Source of the DNA: JAJXXT01 sp963764465
GTDB lineage: Bacteria > Pseudomonadota > Alphaproteobacteria > Acetobacterales > Acetobacteraceae
Reading direction: 5' to 3'
Length of the DNA stretch: 64,000 nucleotides
Assembly: GCA_963764465.1 (NCBI GenBank)
Contig: CAVXSO010000007.1
Coordinates: forward strand, 744,001 to 808,000
Below the pieces are notes generated by a model. It had not been told where the DNA came from. It did not search any database and was given only the letters and a program-made list of their open reading frames with translations. Of the stretch, positions 8,294 to 17,312 are shown in pieces (within the stretch, counting starts at the first letter, position 1; each line of letters opens with the position of its first letter). The translations under genes were made by a program, and so were the position numbers.

Positions 8294-10153
8294 TCACAAA
8301 TCCTCGGGGGGCAAATCGTCCTCGTCCGGCGCCGCCGCGGGCGGCACATAGGCGCCGAGATCGTCCTCCTCCGCGCCCGGCGCGAGCCCATAGGCATCCG
8401 CGCGCTCATCGTGCACGGGGCCGATCGTCGCACCGGGAAACGCCGCGAGAATGGCGCGCACCAGCGGATGGTCCGCAGCCGCGCTGCGCCGCGCCGCCTC
8501 CGCCGCCACGCCCTGCTGTGCGATCGTCGGCTCGCCCTCCTCGGCCGAGAGCGCGATGGTCCAGCGCCGCCCGGTCACGTCCTGCAGCAGCCTGGACAAC
8601 CCCGCCGCGAGGTCGCGCGGCGCATCCGGCTCCGGCCTGAGCTCGATCACCGGCGGGGCGAAGCGCACGAGATGGGCTGCGTGCAGCAGGTTCGCATGCA
8701 GCAGCGGCTCCCGCCCCGCCGCCAGCGCCACCACATCGCGCCAGCCGGAAAGGCGCGGCACGTCCGCGGGCGCCGGCGCGGCTGCGGGCATCGCGCGGGC
8801 GAGTGCCGCACCACCCGAGCCGACGGGAGCCGGGGAAGCCGGCACGGATGCGGGAGCGGTGGATGTCGGGACGGCCGTCGGCGGGGCGCCGGAGAGTCGG
8901 CGCACCAGTTCGCCCGGCGGCGGCAGGTCGGCGGCGTGACAGAGGCGGATCAGCACCATCTCCGCCGCCGCGTTGCGGTCCGGCGCCTGCTCCACCTCGC
9001 CGATGCCGCGCAGCAGGATCTGCCAGGCGCGCACCAGGTCCGGCACGCCAAGCCGGTCCGCGAGTGCCGAGCCGCGCACGCGCTCCAGCTCCGACAGCGA
9101 GGGGTCGTCGCGCAGCGCGGGCACCGTACGCAGCCTCGTCAGCAGGTGGACGAGTTCCAGGAGATCGGCGAGCGTCAGCCCGGGGTCCGCCCCCAGCTCG
9201 TGCAGCCGCGCCGTGATCGCGAGCGCCTCCGCCACGCGCCCGCCGAGCACCGTTTCCAGCAGGTCGAACACCACCGTGCGGTCCGCGAGACCCAGCATGT
9301 CCGCGACCTGCGTGGCGGCGATCGGCTTGTCGCCCTCGTGCTGGGCAATCGCCTGGTCGAGCAGGGAGAGCCCGTCGCGCGCCGAGCCATCGGCGGCACG
9401 GGCAATGGCAAGCAGCGCCTCCTCCTCGACCGCGACACCCTCGGCCTTCGCCACGCGGCCGAACAGGGCGGCAAGCTCGCCGGCGCCGATGCGACGCAGG
9501 TCGAAGCGCTGGCAGCGCGAGAGCACGGTCACCGGTACCTTGCGCAGTTCCGTCGTCGCGAAGACGAAGGTCACGTGCGGCGGCGGCTCCTCCAGCGTCT
9601 TGAGCAGCGCGTTGAACGCGTTGCGCGACAGCATGTGGACCTCGTCGACGACGAAGACCTTCATGCGCGCCTGCATCGGGCGGAACCGCGTCGCCTCGAT
9701 GATCTCGCGCACGTCGTCGACGCCGGTGCGCGAGGCGGCGTCCATCTCCGTCACGTCCGGATGCCGGTCGGCGAGGATCGCCGTGCAGTTGGGGCAGACG
9801 CCGCACGGGTCCGCGGTGGGCCCGCCGTTGCCGTCCGCCCCGGTGCAGTTGAGCGCGCGGGCGATGAGGCGGGCGGTGGTCGTCTTGCCGACGCCGCGCA
9901 CGCCGGTGAGCATGAAGGCGTGCGCGACGCGCCCCTGGGCGAAGGCGTTGCGCAGCGTGCGCACCATCGCCTCCTGCCCGATCAGGTCGTCGAAGGTCTG
10001 CGGGCGGTATTTGCGCGCCAGCACCCGGTACGGCGTGGCGGCGGCGGCGGCAGGCGGCGGCGCGTCGCCGAACAGGCCCGGCCCTTCCTGCGGCGGCGTT
10101 TCCGCGGCCGTCGCCTCCGGCGTCGGTTCGTCACCGAACAGCGAGCCGCCCAT
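8294..10153 (-). CDS. dnaX: DNA polymerase III subunits gamma/tau
   Basis: A 619-residue clamp-loader ATPase. After a Pro/Ala-rich leader comes YRVLARKYRPQTFDDLIGQE; Walker A is GVRGVGKTTTAR; the zinc finger uses the cysteines in CTGADGN...CGVCPNC; the Walker B region is VVDEVHMLSRNAFNALLKTLEEPPPH. A long tau-like C-terminus ends in an acidic tail (DEDDLPPEDL). Start at ATG 10153: the open frame extends further, but that part runs through the SRP RNA gene. No A-rich slippery frameshift site for a separate gamma form was obvious. Confidence 0.93.
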   Translation of the reverse strand: MGGSLFGDEPTPEATAAETPPQEGPGLFGDAPPPAAAAATPYRVLARKYRPQTFDDLIGQEAMVRTLRNAFAQGRVAHAFMLTGVRGVGKTTTARLIARALNCTGADGNGGPTADPCGVCPNCTAILADRHPDVTEMDAASRTGVDDVREIIEATRFRPMQARMKVFVVDEVHMLSRNAFNALLKTLEEPPPHVTFVFATTELRKVPVTVLSRCQRFDLRRIGAGELAALFGRVAKAEGVAVEEEALLAIARAADGSARDGLSLLDQAIAQHEGDKPIAATQVADMLGLADRTVVFDLLETVLGGRVAEALAITARLHELGADPGLTLADLLELVHLLTRLRTVPALRDDPSLSELERVRGSALADRLGVPDLVRAWQILLRGIGEVEQAPDRNAAAEMVLIRLCHAADLPPPGELVRRLSGAPPTAVPTSTAPASVPASPAPVGSGGAALARAMPAAAPAPADVPRLSGWRDVVALAAGREPLLHANLLHAAHLVRFAPPVIELRPEPDAPRDLAAGLSRLLQDVTGRRWTIALSAEEGEPTIAQQGVAAEAARRSAAADHPLVRAILAAFPGATIGPVHDERADAYGLAPGAEEDDLGAYVPPAAAPDEDDLPPEDL

Positions 10154-10257
10154 CAGGAAATCCGTTGCATCGGACGGGGGGCCATGCCGGGAGGGGTCGC
10201 TCCATCGCCGTTGGAATTCTACGGCGTTGCCAGGGGGCTGCCGTGGGGGGTCGCGGT

Positions 10258-10353
10258 GGAAGGCCGGACAACGACCCGGGCGGAAACTCGTTGCGGCTGC
10301 TTCCTTCCGGACCTGACCGGGTTGGCGAGGCGCTCGTCCGCCGCCGACCTTCC
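10258..10353 (-). ncRNA. ffs: Bacterial small SRP RNA (4.5S RNA)
   Basis: Read on the minus strand, the region contains GGTCAGGTCCGGAAGGAAGC, the nearly invariant helix-8 domain bound by Ffh, with its asymmetric loop and GGAA tetraloop. The ends pair: GGAAGGTCGG at the 5' side with CCGGCCTTCC at the 3' side, giving a closed hairpin of about 96 bases. With Ffh and FtsY it delivers nascent membrane proteins to the translocon. It lies just upstream of dnaX, a common position. The exact termini are inferred from the pairing. Confidence 0.93.
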
Positions 10354-10359
10354 AAGACG

Positions 10360-10387
10360 TGTTTAGCACGCGCCGCCCGCTACTCAA
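10360..10387 (-). promoter_or_regulatory. Promoter of the SRP RNA gene
   Basis: On the minus strand TTGAGT (10382-10387) is followed after 16 bases by TAAACA (10360-10365), within CTAAAC, an alphaproteobacterial-type -10. Transcription would start six or seven bases downstream, exactly at the inferred RNA 5' end (10353). The promoter sits in the gap upstream of nudC, which argues against the earliest possible nudC start. Confidence 0.68.
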
Positions 10388-10439
10388 GCCAGCCCGGTGC
10401 GCAGTTGCCGGGTGGGGGCGTGCGTGGCAGCTTGGCCGC

Positions 10440-11369
10440 GTGCTGCTGATCGAAGCGTCCCGCGCCAACGTCTACACCGGCAACCTGCTCGACCGCGCCT
10501 CCGCGCGGCGGGAGGACGCGGCGTGGGTGGCGTCGTTACTCGCCGATCCCGCGAGCGTGTTCGTCCCGGTGTGGCGCGCGCGCAACCTGATGCGCGGTCT
10601 GGAAGCGGACCAGCCGGAAGCGGTGCTGGTCGGCGCCGAGGCGGCCGCTGAGCTGCGGCTCGCCGGCGGCGGCTGGGCGCTGCTCGGCCTCGACGATACC
10701 GGGCGGGCGGTGTTCGCCGTCGATCTCAGCCCCGTCGAGGATCCGGCGGCGCTCCTGCCCGAGGAGCTCGGCGCGTTCGCGGACCTGCGCGCCGTCGCGG
10801 GGCTGCTGGCGGGGCACGAGGCAGCGATGCTCGCGCATGCGCGGGCCCTGATGCACTGGCGCGGCCGGCACAGGTTCTGCGGCGTCTGCGGCGCCGCCTG
10901 CGAGCCGGCGAGCGCGGGGCACGTGATGCACTGCACCGGCTGCGGCGCCAGCCATTTTCCGCGCACCGACCCTGCCGTGATCATGCTGGTGACGGATGGC
11001 GAGCGGGCGCTGCTGGGCCATTCCCAGCGCTTTCCCAGTACCACGATGTATTCGACGCTCGCCGGCTTCGTCGAACCCGGCGAGAGCCTGGAGGAAGCGG
11101 TGGCGCGCGAAGTGCTGGAGGAGGCCGGCATCACCGTCGGGCGCGTGCGCTACCATTCGAGCCAGCCCTGGCCCTTCCCCGCCTCCATCATGCTCGGCTT
11201 CTACGCCGAGGCACTGACGCACAGGATTACCATCGACCCTGAGGAGCTGCGCGACGCGCGCTGGTTCACCCGCGCGGAGTTGCGCGACCACGCCGCCCTC
11301 GGCTTCTCCCTGCCGCGCGCGGACAGCATCGCGCGGCGCCTGATCGAGGACTGGATCGCCGCCGCATGA
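10440..11369 (+). CDS. nudC: NAD(+) diphosphatase NudC
   Basis: A 309-residue Nudix hydrolase that splits NADH to NMNH and AMP and, in E. coli, removes NAD caps from RNA. It has an N-terminal domain starting near YTGNLLDRAS, a four-cysteine zinc site (FCGVCGAACEP and MHCTGCGASHFPRTDP), and the full Nudix box GFVEPGESLEEAVAREVLEE followed by AGI. SQPWPFPASIMLGF is the NudC-specific SQPWPFPxS motif. The GTG at 10440 is preferred: the frame reaches back to a GTG at 10359, but that overlaps the ffs promoter. Confidence 0.9.
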   Translation: MLLIEASRANVYTGNLLDRASARREDAAWVASLLADPASVFVPVWRARNLMRGLEADQPEAVLVGAEAAAELRLAGGGWALLGLDDTGRAVFAVDLSPVEDPAALLPEELGAFADLRAVAGLLAGHEAAMLAHARALMHWRGRHRFCGVCGAACEPASAGHVMHCTGCGASHFPRTDPAVIMLVTDGERALLGHSQRFPSTTMYSTLAGFVEPGESLEEAVAREVLEEAGITVGRVRYHSSQPWPFPASIMLGFYAEALTHRITIDPEELRDARWFTRAELRDHAALGFSLPRADSIARRLIEDWIAAA

Positions 11370-11644
11370 AATCGCTGCCGTTCCTCGCCGTGCTCGCCCT
11401 GCCGCTGGCGCTCGCGCGCTGCGCGCCGCCGCCCAACCTTTCCACGCCGCAGGGCCAGTGCCAGGCGCAGGCCGAGAACAGTCCCGAGGTGGTGGCGCTG
11501 AAAGTGCAAACCTCCGGCGGTTCCATGCAGCAGCAGGCCGACGCGCTGCGGCAACTGCCGTTCGCGCGCCGCAAGGCCTACATCGCCTGCATGCAGGCGC
11601 GTGGCCTGGCTCCGCCCGGCGGCGGCGTCGAGCCGGTGCGATAG
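11366..11644 (+). CDS. Small exported protein of unknown function
   Basis: A 92-residue protein that overlaps the nudC stop by four bases (ATGA), so it is translationally coupled. The N-terminus is a signal sequence (KSLPFLAVLALPLALARCAP). It resembles a lipoprotein signal, but the residue before the cysteine is Arg, not Gly, Ala or Ser, so lipidation is doubtful. The rest is Gln-rich, with QCQAQAENSP and a final AYIACMQARG, so two further cysteines are possible. No family recognised. Confidence 0.7.
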   Translation: MKSLPFLAVLALPLALARCAPPPNLSTPQGQCQAQAENSPEVVALKVQTSGGSMQQQADALRQLPFARRKAYIACMQARGLAPPGGGVEPVR

Positions 11645-11656
11645 GGCTGCGCGGCC

Positions 11657-13255
11657 TCAGCCATCGTCGAGCCCCTCGGTCTCGAGGTCGAACGCCGCAG
11701 TCATCAACGCCCGCGTGTAGGGGTGGCTCGGGTCGGTGACGATCTTCTCCGCCGGACCGGTCTCCACGATCTGGCCCGCGCGCATCACCGCCACGCGATG
11801 CGCCATCGCGCGCACCACGCGCAGATCGTGGCTGATGAACAGGTAGGCGAGCCCGTGGTCGCGCTGTAGCCGTTGCAACAGCGTGACGATCTGCGCCTGC
11901 ACCGACATGTCGAGCGCGCTGGTCGGCTCGTCCAGCACCACGAAGCTGGGGTTCAGCACCATCGCCCGCGCGATCGCGATGCGCTGGCGCTGGCCGCCGG
12001 AAAACTCATGCGGGTAGCGATGCAGTGCATCCTCGCCCAACCCCACTTCCTCGAGCGAGGCGGCGACGCGCCGCTCCCGCTCCGCGCGGCTCATCGCGCG
12101 CGCGTGCACGCCCAGGCCCTCGGCGACGATGTCGCCCACCGGCAGCCGCGGCGAAAGACTGCCGAACGGGTCCTGGAAGACGATCTGCATCCGCGCGCGC
12201 AGCTGGCGCATCGCGGGCTTGGGCATCGCCAGCACATCCTTTCCCGCGAAGCCGACATGGCCGGTCGCGCTGACAAGCCGCAGCAGCGCATAGCCGGTGG
12301 TGGATTTGCCGCTGCCGCTCTCGCCCACCAGCGCCAGCGTCTCGCCCTCGCGCACCTCGAAGGACACGCCATCGACCGCGCGTACCGCGCCCACCACCCG
12401 GCGCAGCACGCCGCGGCGGATGGGGAAATGCACCTTGAGGTCGCGCGCCTCGAGCAGCACCGGCGCGCCCGGGGGCACCGGCCGCGGCCGCCCGCGCGGT
12501 TCCGCCTCGATCAGCGCGCGTGTGTACGGGTGCTGCGGGCGGGTGAAGATGTCCTCCGCGCGGCCGGCCTCGACGATCACGCCCTCCTTCATCACGCAGA
12601 CGCGATCGGCGTGGCGGCGCACGATGGTGAGGTCATGGGTGATGAGCAGCAGCGCCAGTCCCCGCGCGCGCTTCTCGGCGGCGAGCAGCGACAGGATCTG
12701 TGCCTGCACCGAAACGTCCAGCGCCGTGGTCGGCTCGTCGGCAATCAGCAGCGCCGGGTCGTTGGCGAGCGCCATCGCGATCATCACGCGCTGGCGCTGC
12801 CCGCCGGAGAGCTGATGCGGGCGCGCATCGAGCCGGCTTTCCCCGTCGTGGAATCCCACTTCCTTGAGCAGCATTGCCGCCCGTTCGCGCGCCGCGGCCA
12901 TGGAGATGGGCCGGTGCAGCCGCATCGCCTCGGTGATCTGCTTGCCGATGCGCGTGAGCGGGTTGAGGCTCGTCATCGGCTCCTGGAAGATCATGCCGGC
13001 GACCCCGCCGCGCAGCCGGCGGAGCAGCTTCTCCGGTGCCGCCAGCGTCTCGGTGCCGTCGAGCCGCACCGCGCCACTCGCCACCGCGCCATGCGGCAAC
13101 AGCCCGAGCAGCGACAGCGCCGTCAGCGACTTGCCGGAACCGCTCTCGCCCACGATCGCCAGCGTCTCGCCGCGATCGAGCGTGAAGGAAACGTCGCGCA
13201 CCACCTGCCTCGGACCGAACGCAACGCTGAGGCGCTCCACCGAGAGCAGCGTCAC
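11657..13255 (-). CDS. yejF: Microcin C/oligopeptide ABC importer, duplicated ATPase YejF
   Basis: A 532-residue protein with two fused ABC ATPase domains of the Opp/Dpp class. Domain 1 has Walker A VGESGSGKS, signature LSGGQRQR and Walker B LLIADEPTT; domain 2 repeats them as VGESGSGKST, FSGGQRQR and VVLDEPTSALD. It powers uptake through YejB and YejE. The GTG start lies ten bases after the yejE stop. It is the last gene of yejABEF on the minus strand. Confidence 0.93.
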   Translation of the reverse strand: MTLLSVERLSVAFGPRQVVRDVSFTLDRGETLAIVGESGSGKSLTALSLLGLLPHGAVASGAVRLDGTETLAAPEKLLRRLRGGVAGMIFQEPMTSLNPLTRIGKQITEAMRLHRPISMAAARERAAMLLKEVGFHDGESRLDARPHQLSGGQRQRVMIAMALANDPALLIADEPTTALDVSVQAQILSLLAAEKRARGLALLLITHDLTIVRRHADRVCVMKEGVIVEAGRAEDIFTRPQHPYTRALIEAEPRGRPRPVPPGAPVLLEARDLKVHFPIRRGVLRRVVGAVRAVDGVSFEVREGETLALVGESGSGKSTTGYALLRLVSATGHVGFAGKDVLAMPKPAMRQLRARMQIVFQDPFGSLSPRLPVGDIVAEGLGVHARAMSRAERERRVAASLEEVGLGEDALHRYPHEFSGGQRQRIAIARAMVLNPSFVVLDEPTSALDMSVQAQIVTLLQRLQRDHGLAYLFISHDLRVVRAMAHRVAVMRAGQIVETGPAEKIVTDPSHPYTRALMTAAFDLETEGLDDG

Positions 13256-13265
13256 GGCAGCGTCT

Positions 13266-14294
13266 TCATGACAGCGTCTTCCGGGGATCGAAGGCGTCGC
13301 GCACCGCCTCGCCGACGAAGATCAGCAGCGCGAGCGTGGTGCCGAGCACGAAGAAGGCGGTGATGCCGAGCCACGGCGCCTGCAGATTGTTTTTGCCCTG
13401 CGCGACCAGTTCGCCGAGCGAGGGCGAGCCGGGCGGCATGCCGAAGCCGAGGAAGTCGAGGCTCGCGAGCAGCGTCACCGAACCCGAGAGGTTGAACGGC
13501 AGGAAGGTGAGCGTCGCGACCATCGCGTTGGGCAGGATGTGCCGCCACATCACCGCGATATCGGAAACGCCGAGCGCCTTGGCCGCGCGGACGTATTCCA
13601 GGTTGCGGCCACGCAGGAACTCCGCGCGCACCACGCCGGTGAGGTTCATCCACTGGAACAACAGCAGGAAGATCAGCAGCGTCCAGAATCCCGGCGCGAT
13701 GATCGAGCCCAGGATGATGAGCAGGTAGAGCTGCGGCATGCCGGACCAGACCTCGATGAAGCGCTGGAACAGCAGGTCCGTCAGCCCGCCGCGAAAACCC
13801 TGGATCGCGCCCGCGGCGACGCCGACGGCGGAGGAGACGATGGTGAGCGTGAAGCCGAACAGGACGGAGATGCGGAATCCGTAGATCACGCGCGCCAGAA
13901 CATCGCGCGCCTGGTCGTCGGTGCCGAGCAGGTTCTGCCAGGTGGGCGGGGAGGGCGCGGGCGAGGGCAGGTTCTTGACGATCGTGTTGTAGCTGTAACG
14001 GATTGGCGGCCATAGGATCCAGCCATTCGCGCGGATCGCCTTGATGACCGAGGGGTCCGTGAAATCCGCCTCGGTCGGCAGGAAGTCCGCGCCGAACCGG
14101 TCCTCGCTCACGCCGTGCAGCACCGGGCAGATGAGCGCGCCGCGATAGTCGATGAGCAGCGGACGGTCGTTGGCGATGAACTCCGCGAACAGGCTGATGA
14201 CAAAAAGGGTCGTGAAGATGATGAGCGACCAATAGCCGCGGCGGTTGGCGCGGAACAGGACGAGACGACGGCGTGTGATCGGCGACAGCGTCAT
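13266..14294 (-). CDS. yejE: ABC importer permease YejE
   Basis: A 342-residue inner-membrane permease. An N-terminal helix (YWSLIIFTTLFVISLFAEFI) precedes a periplasmic stretch containing the YejE-type RYSYNTIV segment. The core of five helices follows, with the EAA loop EFLRGRNLEYVRAAKALG that docks to the ATPase. It pairs with YejB. It begins 25 bases after the yejB stop. Confidence 0.93.
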   Translation of the reverse strand: MTLSPITRRRLVLFRANRRGYWSLIIFTTLFVISLFAEFIANDRPLLIDYRGALICPVLHGVSEDRFGADFLPTEADFTDPSVIKAIRANGWILWPPIRYSYNTIVKNLPSPAPSPPTWQNLLGTDDQARDVLARVIYGFRISVLFGFTLTIVSSAVGVAAGAIQGFRGGLTDLLFQRFIEVWSGMPQLYLLIILGSIIAPGFWTLLIFLLLFQWMNLTGVVRAEFLRGRNLEYVRAAKALGVSDIAVMWRHILPNAMVATLTFLPFNLSGSVTLLASLDFLGFGMPPGSPSLGELVAQGKNNLQAPWLGITAFFVLGTTLALLIFVGEAVRDAFDPRKTLS

Positions 14295-14319
14295 GTGGGG
14301 TTCGGCGTGGCCAGGCGCC

Positions 14320-15393
14320 TCACGAACGCGCTTCGAAGTCGATGCGCGGATCGACGATCGTGTACATCATGTCGCCCACGATCTGCATCACCAGGCTCAC
14401 CAGTGTGTAGACCCAGAGCGTGCCGAACATCACCGGGTAGTCGCGCTGCAGCGCCGCCTCGTAGCCAAGCAGGCCGAGCCCGTTGAGCGAGAAGACGATC
14501 TCGATCAGGAGCTGCGAGGTGAAGAGGATGCCGATGAAGGCGGAGGGAAACCCCGCCACGATCAGCAGCATCGCGTTGCGGAAGACGTGGAAGTAGAGCA
14601 CCCGCGCCGGGGCCGCGCCCTTGGCGCGCGCGGTCATCACGTACTGCTTGCGGATCTCCTCGAGGAAGCAATTCTTAGTCAGCAGCGTCAGCGTCGCGAA
14701 ACCGCCGACGACGATCGCGGTCGTCGGCAGCACCATGTGCCAGAGATAGTCGAGCGCGCGCGCGCCGAAGCTCCAGTTGGCCGCACCCTCGCTTGCGAGC
14801 CCGCGCAACGGGAAGATCTCGAGGAAACTGCCGCCGGCGAACAACACCACCAGCAGGATCGCGAACAGGAAGCCCGGCACCGCGTAGCCGACAAGGATCG
14901 CCGCGGAGGAGAGCACGTCGAAGCGGCTGCCGTCGCGCACCGCCTTCGTGATGCCGAGCGGGATGGAAACGACATAGATGATCAGCGTCGACCACAGGCC
15001 GAGGGAGATCGAGACGGGCAGCCGCTCCTCGATCAGCTCCAGCACCGATTTGTCGCGGAAGAAGCTCTTGCCGAGGTTGAAGGTGAGGTAGCCCTTCACC
15101 ATCAGCATGAAGCGCTCGAGCGGCGGCTTGTCGAAGCCGAACATGCGCCGGATGTCGGCGACGAGGTGCGGATCGAGCCCGCGCTCGCCCTGGTAGATGC
15201 CGCTGCGGCCAGCGCTCGCTTCGGGACCCGACGCCCCAAGCGCGCCCATCACATCGCCATGGCCCTTGAGCTGCGCCAGCATCATCTCGACCGGGCCGCC
15301 AGGGGCCAGCTGCACGATCGCGAAGTTGATGGCGATGATGCCGAACAGCGTCGGCACCATCAGCGCCAGGCGGCGGATGAGATAGGCGCCCAC
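14320..15393 (-). CDS. yejB: ABC importer permease YejB
   Basis: A 357-residue permease beginning MGAYLIRRLALMVPTLFGI, the standard Opp/Dpp B-type start. PGGPVEMMLAQLKG and a charged periplasmic insert (GERGLDPHLVADIRRMFGFD) match YejB proteins. The EAA loop is EEIRKQYVMTARAKGAAPARV. It follows yejA by six bases, so expression is coupled. Confidence 0.93.
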   Translation of the reverse strand: MGAYLIRRLALMVPTLFGIIAINFAIVQLAPGGPVEMMLAQLKGHGDVMGALGASGPEASAGRSGIYQGERGLDPHLVADIRRMFGFDKPPLERFMLMVKGYLTFNLGKSFFRDKSVLELIEERLPVSISLGLWSTLIIYVVSIPLGITKAVRDGSRFDVLSSAAILVGYAVPGFLFAILLVVLFAGGSFLEIFPLRGLASEGAANWSFGARALDYLWHMVLPTTAIVVGGFATLTLLTKNCFLEEIRKQYVMTARAKGAAPARVLYFHVFRNAMLLIVAGFPSAFIGILFTSQLLIEIVFSLNGLGLLGYEAALQRDYPVMFGTLWVYTLVSLVMQIVGDMMYTIVDPRIDFEARS

Positions 15394-15399
15394 TCCGCC

Positions 15400-17238
15400 T
15401 CAGTGCTTCTGCTTGGCGGCGAGGGCGGCGGCGCGGGCCGGGTCCTCCCACCAGGCATTGACCTCGACGCCGGTGCGCACTGGCTGCGACGGATGGCCGA
15501 GCTTGTCCCACCAGGCCGCCCAGACTTTGTCGAGATACCAGTTCGGCACCATGTACCAACCCCGGAGCAGCACGCGATCGAGCGCCCTGGTCGCGGTGAC
15601 GAGGCTTTCGCGATCCGGCGCGGTGACAATGTCGTGCACCAGCGCATCGACGGCCGGGCTGCACACGCCGATGATGTTGTCACTGCCGATCTGCTTGGCG
15701 CTGTCGCAGGTCCAGTAGCCGATCTGTTCGTTGCCGGGGCTGTCGGATTCCGGCATGACCGTGATGGTCATGTCGTAGTCGAAATTATTCATCCGCTCCT
15801 GGTACTGCGCGGAGTCGATCACGCGGACCTGGGCGTCGATGCCGAGATGGGAGAGCTGCGTCGCGTAGGGCACCAGCACGCGCTGGAACACCTGCGCGTC
15901 CGTGAGGATCTCGAAATGCATCTGCTGGCCCGCGGTGTTGACCAGCTTGCGGTCCTTCACCTGCCAGCCCGCCGCCTGCAGCAGCTTCAGCGCAGCGCGC
16001 AGCTCCGGCAGGTCGTTGCCGCTGCCATCGGTGACGGGAAGCTTGAACGGTTCGGTGAAGAGCGCGGCGGGCAGGATCGCCTTCCACGGGTCGAGCAGCT
16101 TGAGCTCATCGGGCGAGGGCAGGCCGGAGGAGGCGAAGTCGCTGCCCTGGAAGTAACTCGTCGTGCGCCGGTAGAGCCCGTAGAACAGCGTCTTGTTGGT
16201 CCACTCGAAGTCGAAGGCGAGCGTCATCGCCTCGCGCACGCGCGGATCGGCAAAGACCGGGCGGCGCGTGTTCATGGCGAAACCCTGCATGCCCACAGGC
16301 AGGTGCACGGGGAACGCCTCCTTCTTCACCAGGCCGTCGCGGATCGCCGGGAAATCGTAGCCCGTGGCCCAGGTCTTGGAGATGTTTTCCCGGCGGAACG
16401 TGATCTGCCCAGCCTTGAACGCCTCGAACGCGACGGTGGGGTCGCGGAAGAACTCGGTGCGGCGACGGTCGAAATTGTAGAGCCCCTTGCCGGTCGGACG
16501 ATCCTTGGCCCACCAGTCCGGCACGCGCGAGAGCACCAGCGTGCGTCCGAAATCAGCCTTTTCCACGCGGTAGGGGCCTGAGCCGAGCGGGGGCGCGGTG
16601 AGCGGCGCCGCGAAATCGCGCCCCTCCCACCAGTGCTTGGGCAGCACCGGCATCTGGCCCAGGATCATCGGCAGTTCGCGGTTGCGGTCGGTGCGGAACA
16701 GGAAGGTCACTGTCTTTGGCCCGTCCACGCGCACCGATGCGACATCGGCATAATATTGTTTATAGAACGGTTTGCCTTTGTCCCGCAGCGTCTCAAAGGT
16801 CCAGGCGACGTCCTCCGCCGTCACCGGCGTGCCGTCGTTGAAATGCGCTGCGTCGCGCAGCACGTAGGTGACGGATTTGTGGTCCGGCGCCACCGTCATT
16901 GAGCGCGCGAGATGCGCGTAGGAAACCTCCGCCTCGTCGGGGTCCGGTGCCAACAGGCTGTCCCAGACGAGCGAGACGTCGCCGGGCGCGGTGCCGCGCA
17001 CGATGAACGGATTGAGGCTGTCGAAGGAGCCAATCGCGGCGAGCGAGATCTCACCGCCCTTCGGCGCGTCCGGGTTCACGTAGGGGAAATGGTCGAAATC
17101 CGGCGACAGTGCCGGCTTGCCGAGCAGCGCATAGCCGGGCGCAGGCGCGGCCGCCCGCGCGGGCGACACGAAGGGTGCCCACGCCAAGGGGCACAGCATC
17201 GTCGTTACGAGTGCCATGCCGGCCGCGAGTTTCCGCAC
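15400..17238 (-). CDS. yejA: Extracellular solute-binding protein YejA
   Basis: A 612-residue periplasmic receptor of the peptide-binding (SBP family 5) class. I start it at GTG 17238 because GGGGGAC precedes it and the next residues form a clean signal peptide (RKLAAGMALVTTMLCPLAWA, cleaved near ARA). Family segments follow: YVNPDAPKGGEISLAAIGSF, AHFNDGTPVTAEDVAWTFE and REAMTLAFDFEWTNKTLFY. Homologues bind oligopeptides or microcin C. It is the first gene of yejABEF. A hairpin (17250-17277) touches the upstream side of its ribosome binding site. Confidence 0.92.
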   Translation of the reverse strand: MRKLAAGMALVTTMLCPLAWAPFVSPARAAAPAPGYALLGKPALSPDFDHFPYVNPDAPKGGEISLAAIGSFDSLNPFIVRGTAPGDVSLVWDSLLAPDPDEAEVSYAHLARSMTVAPDHKSVTYVLRDAAHFNDGTPVTAEDVAWTFETLRDKGKPFYKQYYADVASVRVDGPKTVTFLFRTDRNRELPMILGQMPVLPKHWWEGRDFAAPLTAPPLGSGPYRVEKADFGRTLVLSRVPDWWAKDRPTGKGLYNFDRRRTEFFRDPTVAFEAFKAGQITFRRENISKTWATGYDFPAIRDGLVKKEAFPVHLPVGMQGFAMNTRRPVFADPRVREAMTLAFDFEWTNKTLFYGLYRRTTSYFQGSDFASSGLPSPDELKLLDPWKAILPAALFTEPFKLPVTDGSGNDLPELRAALKLLQAAGWQVKDRKLVNTAGQQMHFEILTDAQVFQRVLVPYATQLSHLGIDAQVRVIDSAQYQERMNNFDYDMTITVMPESDSPGNEQIGYWTCDSAKQIGSDNIIGVCSPAVDALVHDIVTAPDRESLVTATRALDRVLLRGWYMVPNWYLDKVWAAWWDKLGHPSQPVRTGVEVNAWWEDPARAAALAAKQKH

Positions 17239-17249
17239 GTTCGTCCCCC

Positions 17250-17277
17250 GTATCCCTGTTCCCAGCCATAGGGATAC
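17250..17277. repeat. Inverted repeat upstream of yejA
   Basis: GTATCCCT and AGGGATAC form a perfect 8-bp stem with a 12-base loop. It lies in the 74-bp gap between the hisN stop and the yejA start and abuts the yejA ribosome binding site. It could be an operator, a weak terminator after hisN, or a hairpin that limits yejA translation. No T-run is present. Confidence 0.45.
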
Positions 17278-17312
17278 CGCCAAGCGTCCCGGGTCAAGAG
17301 ACCGGGTGCGTC

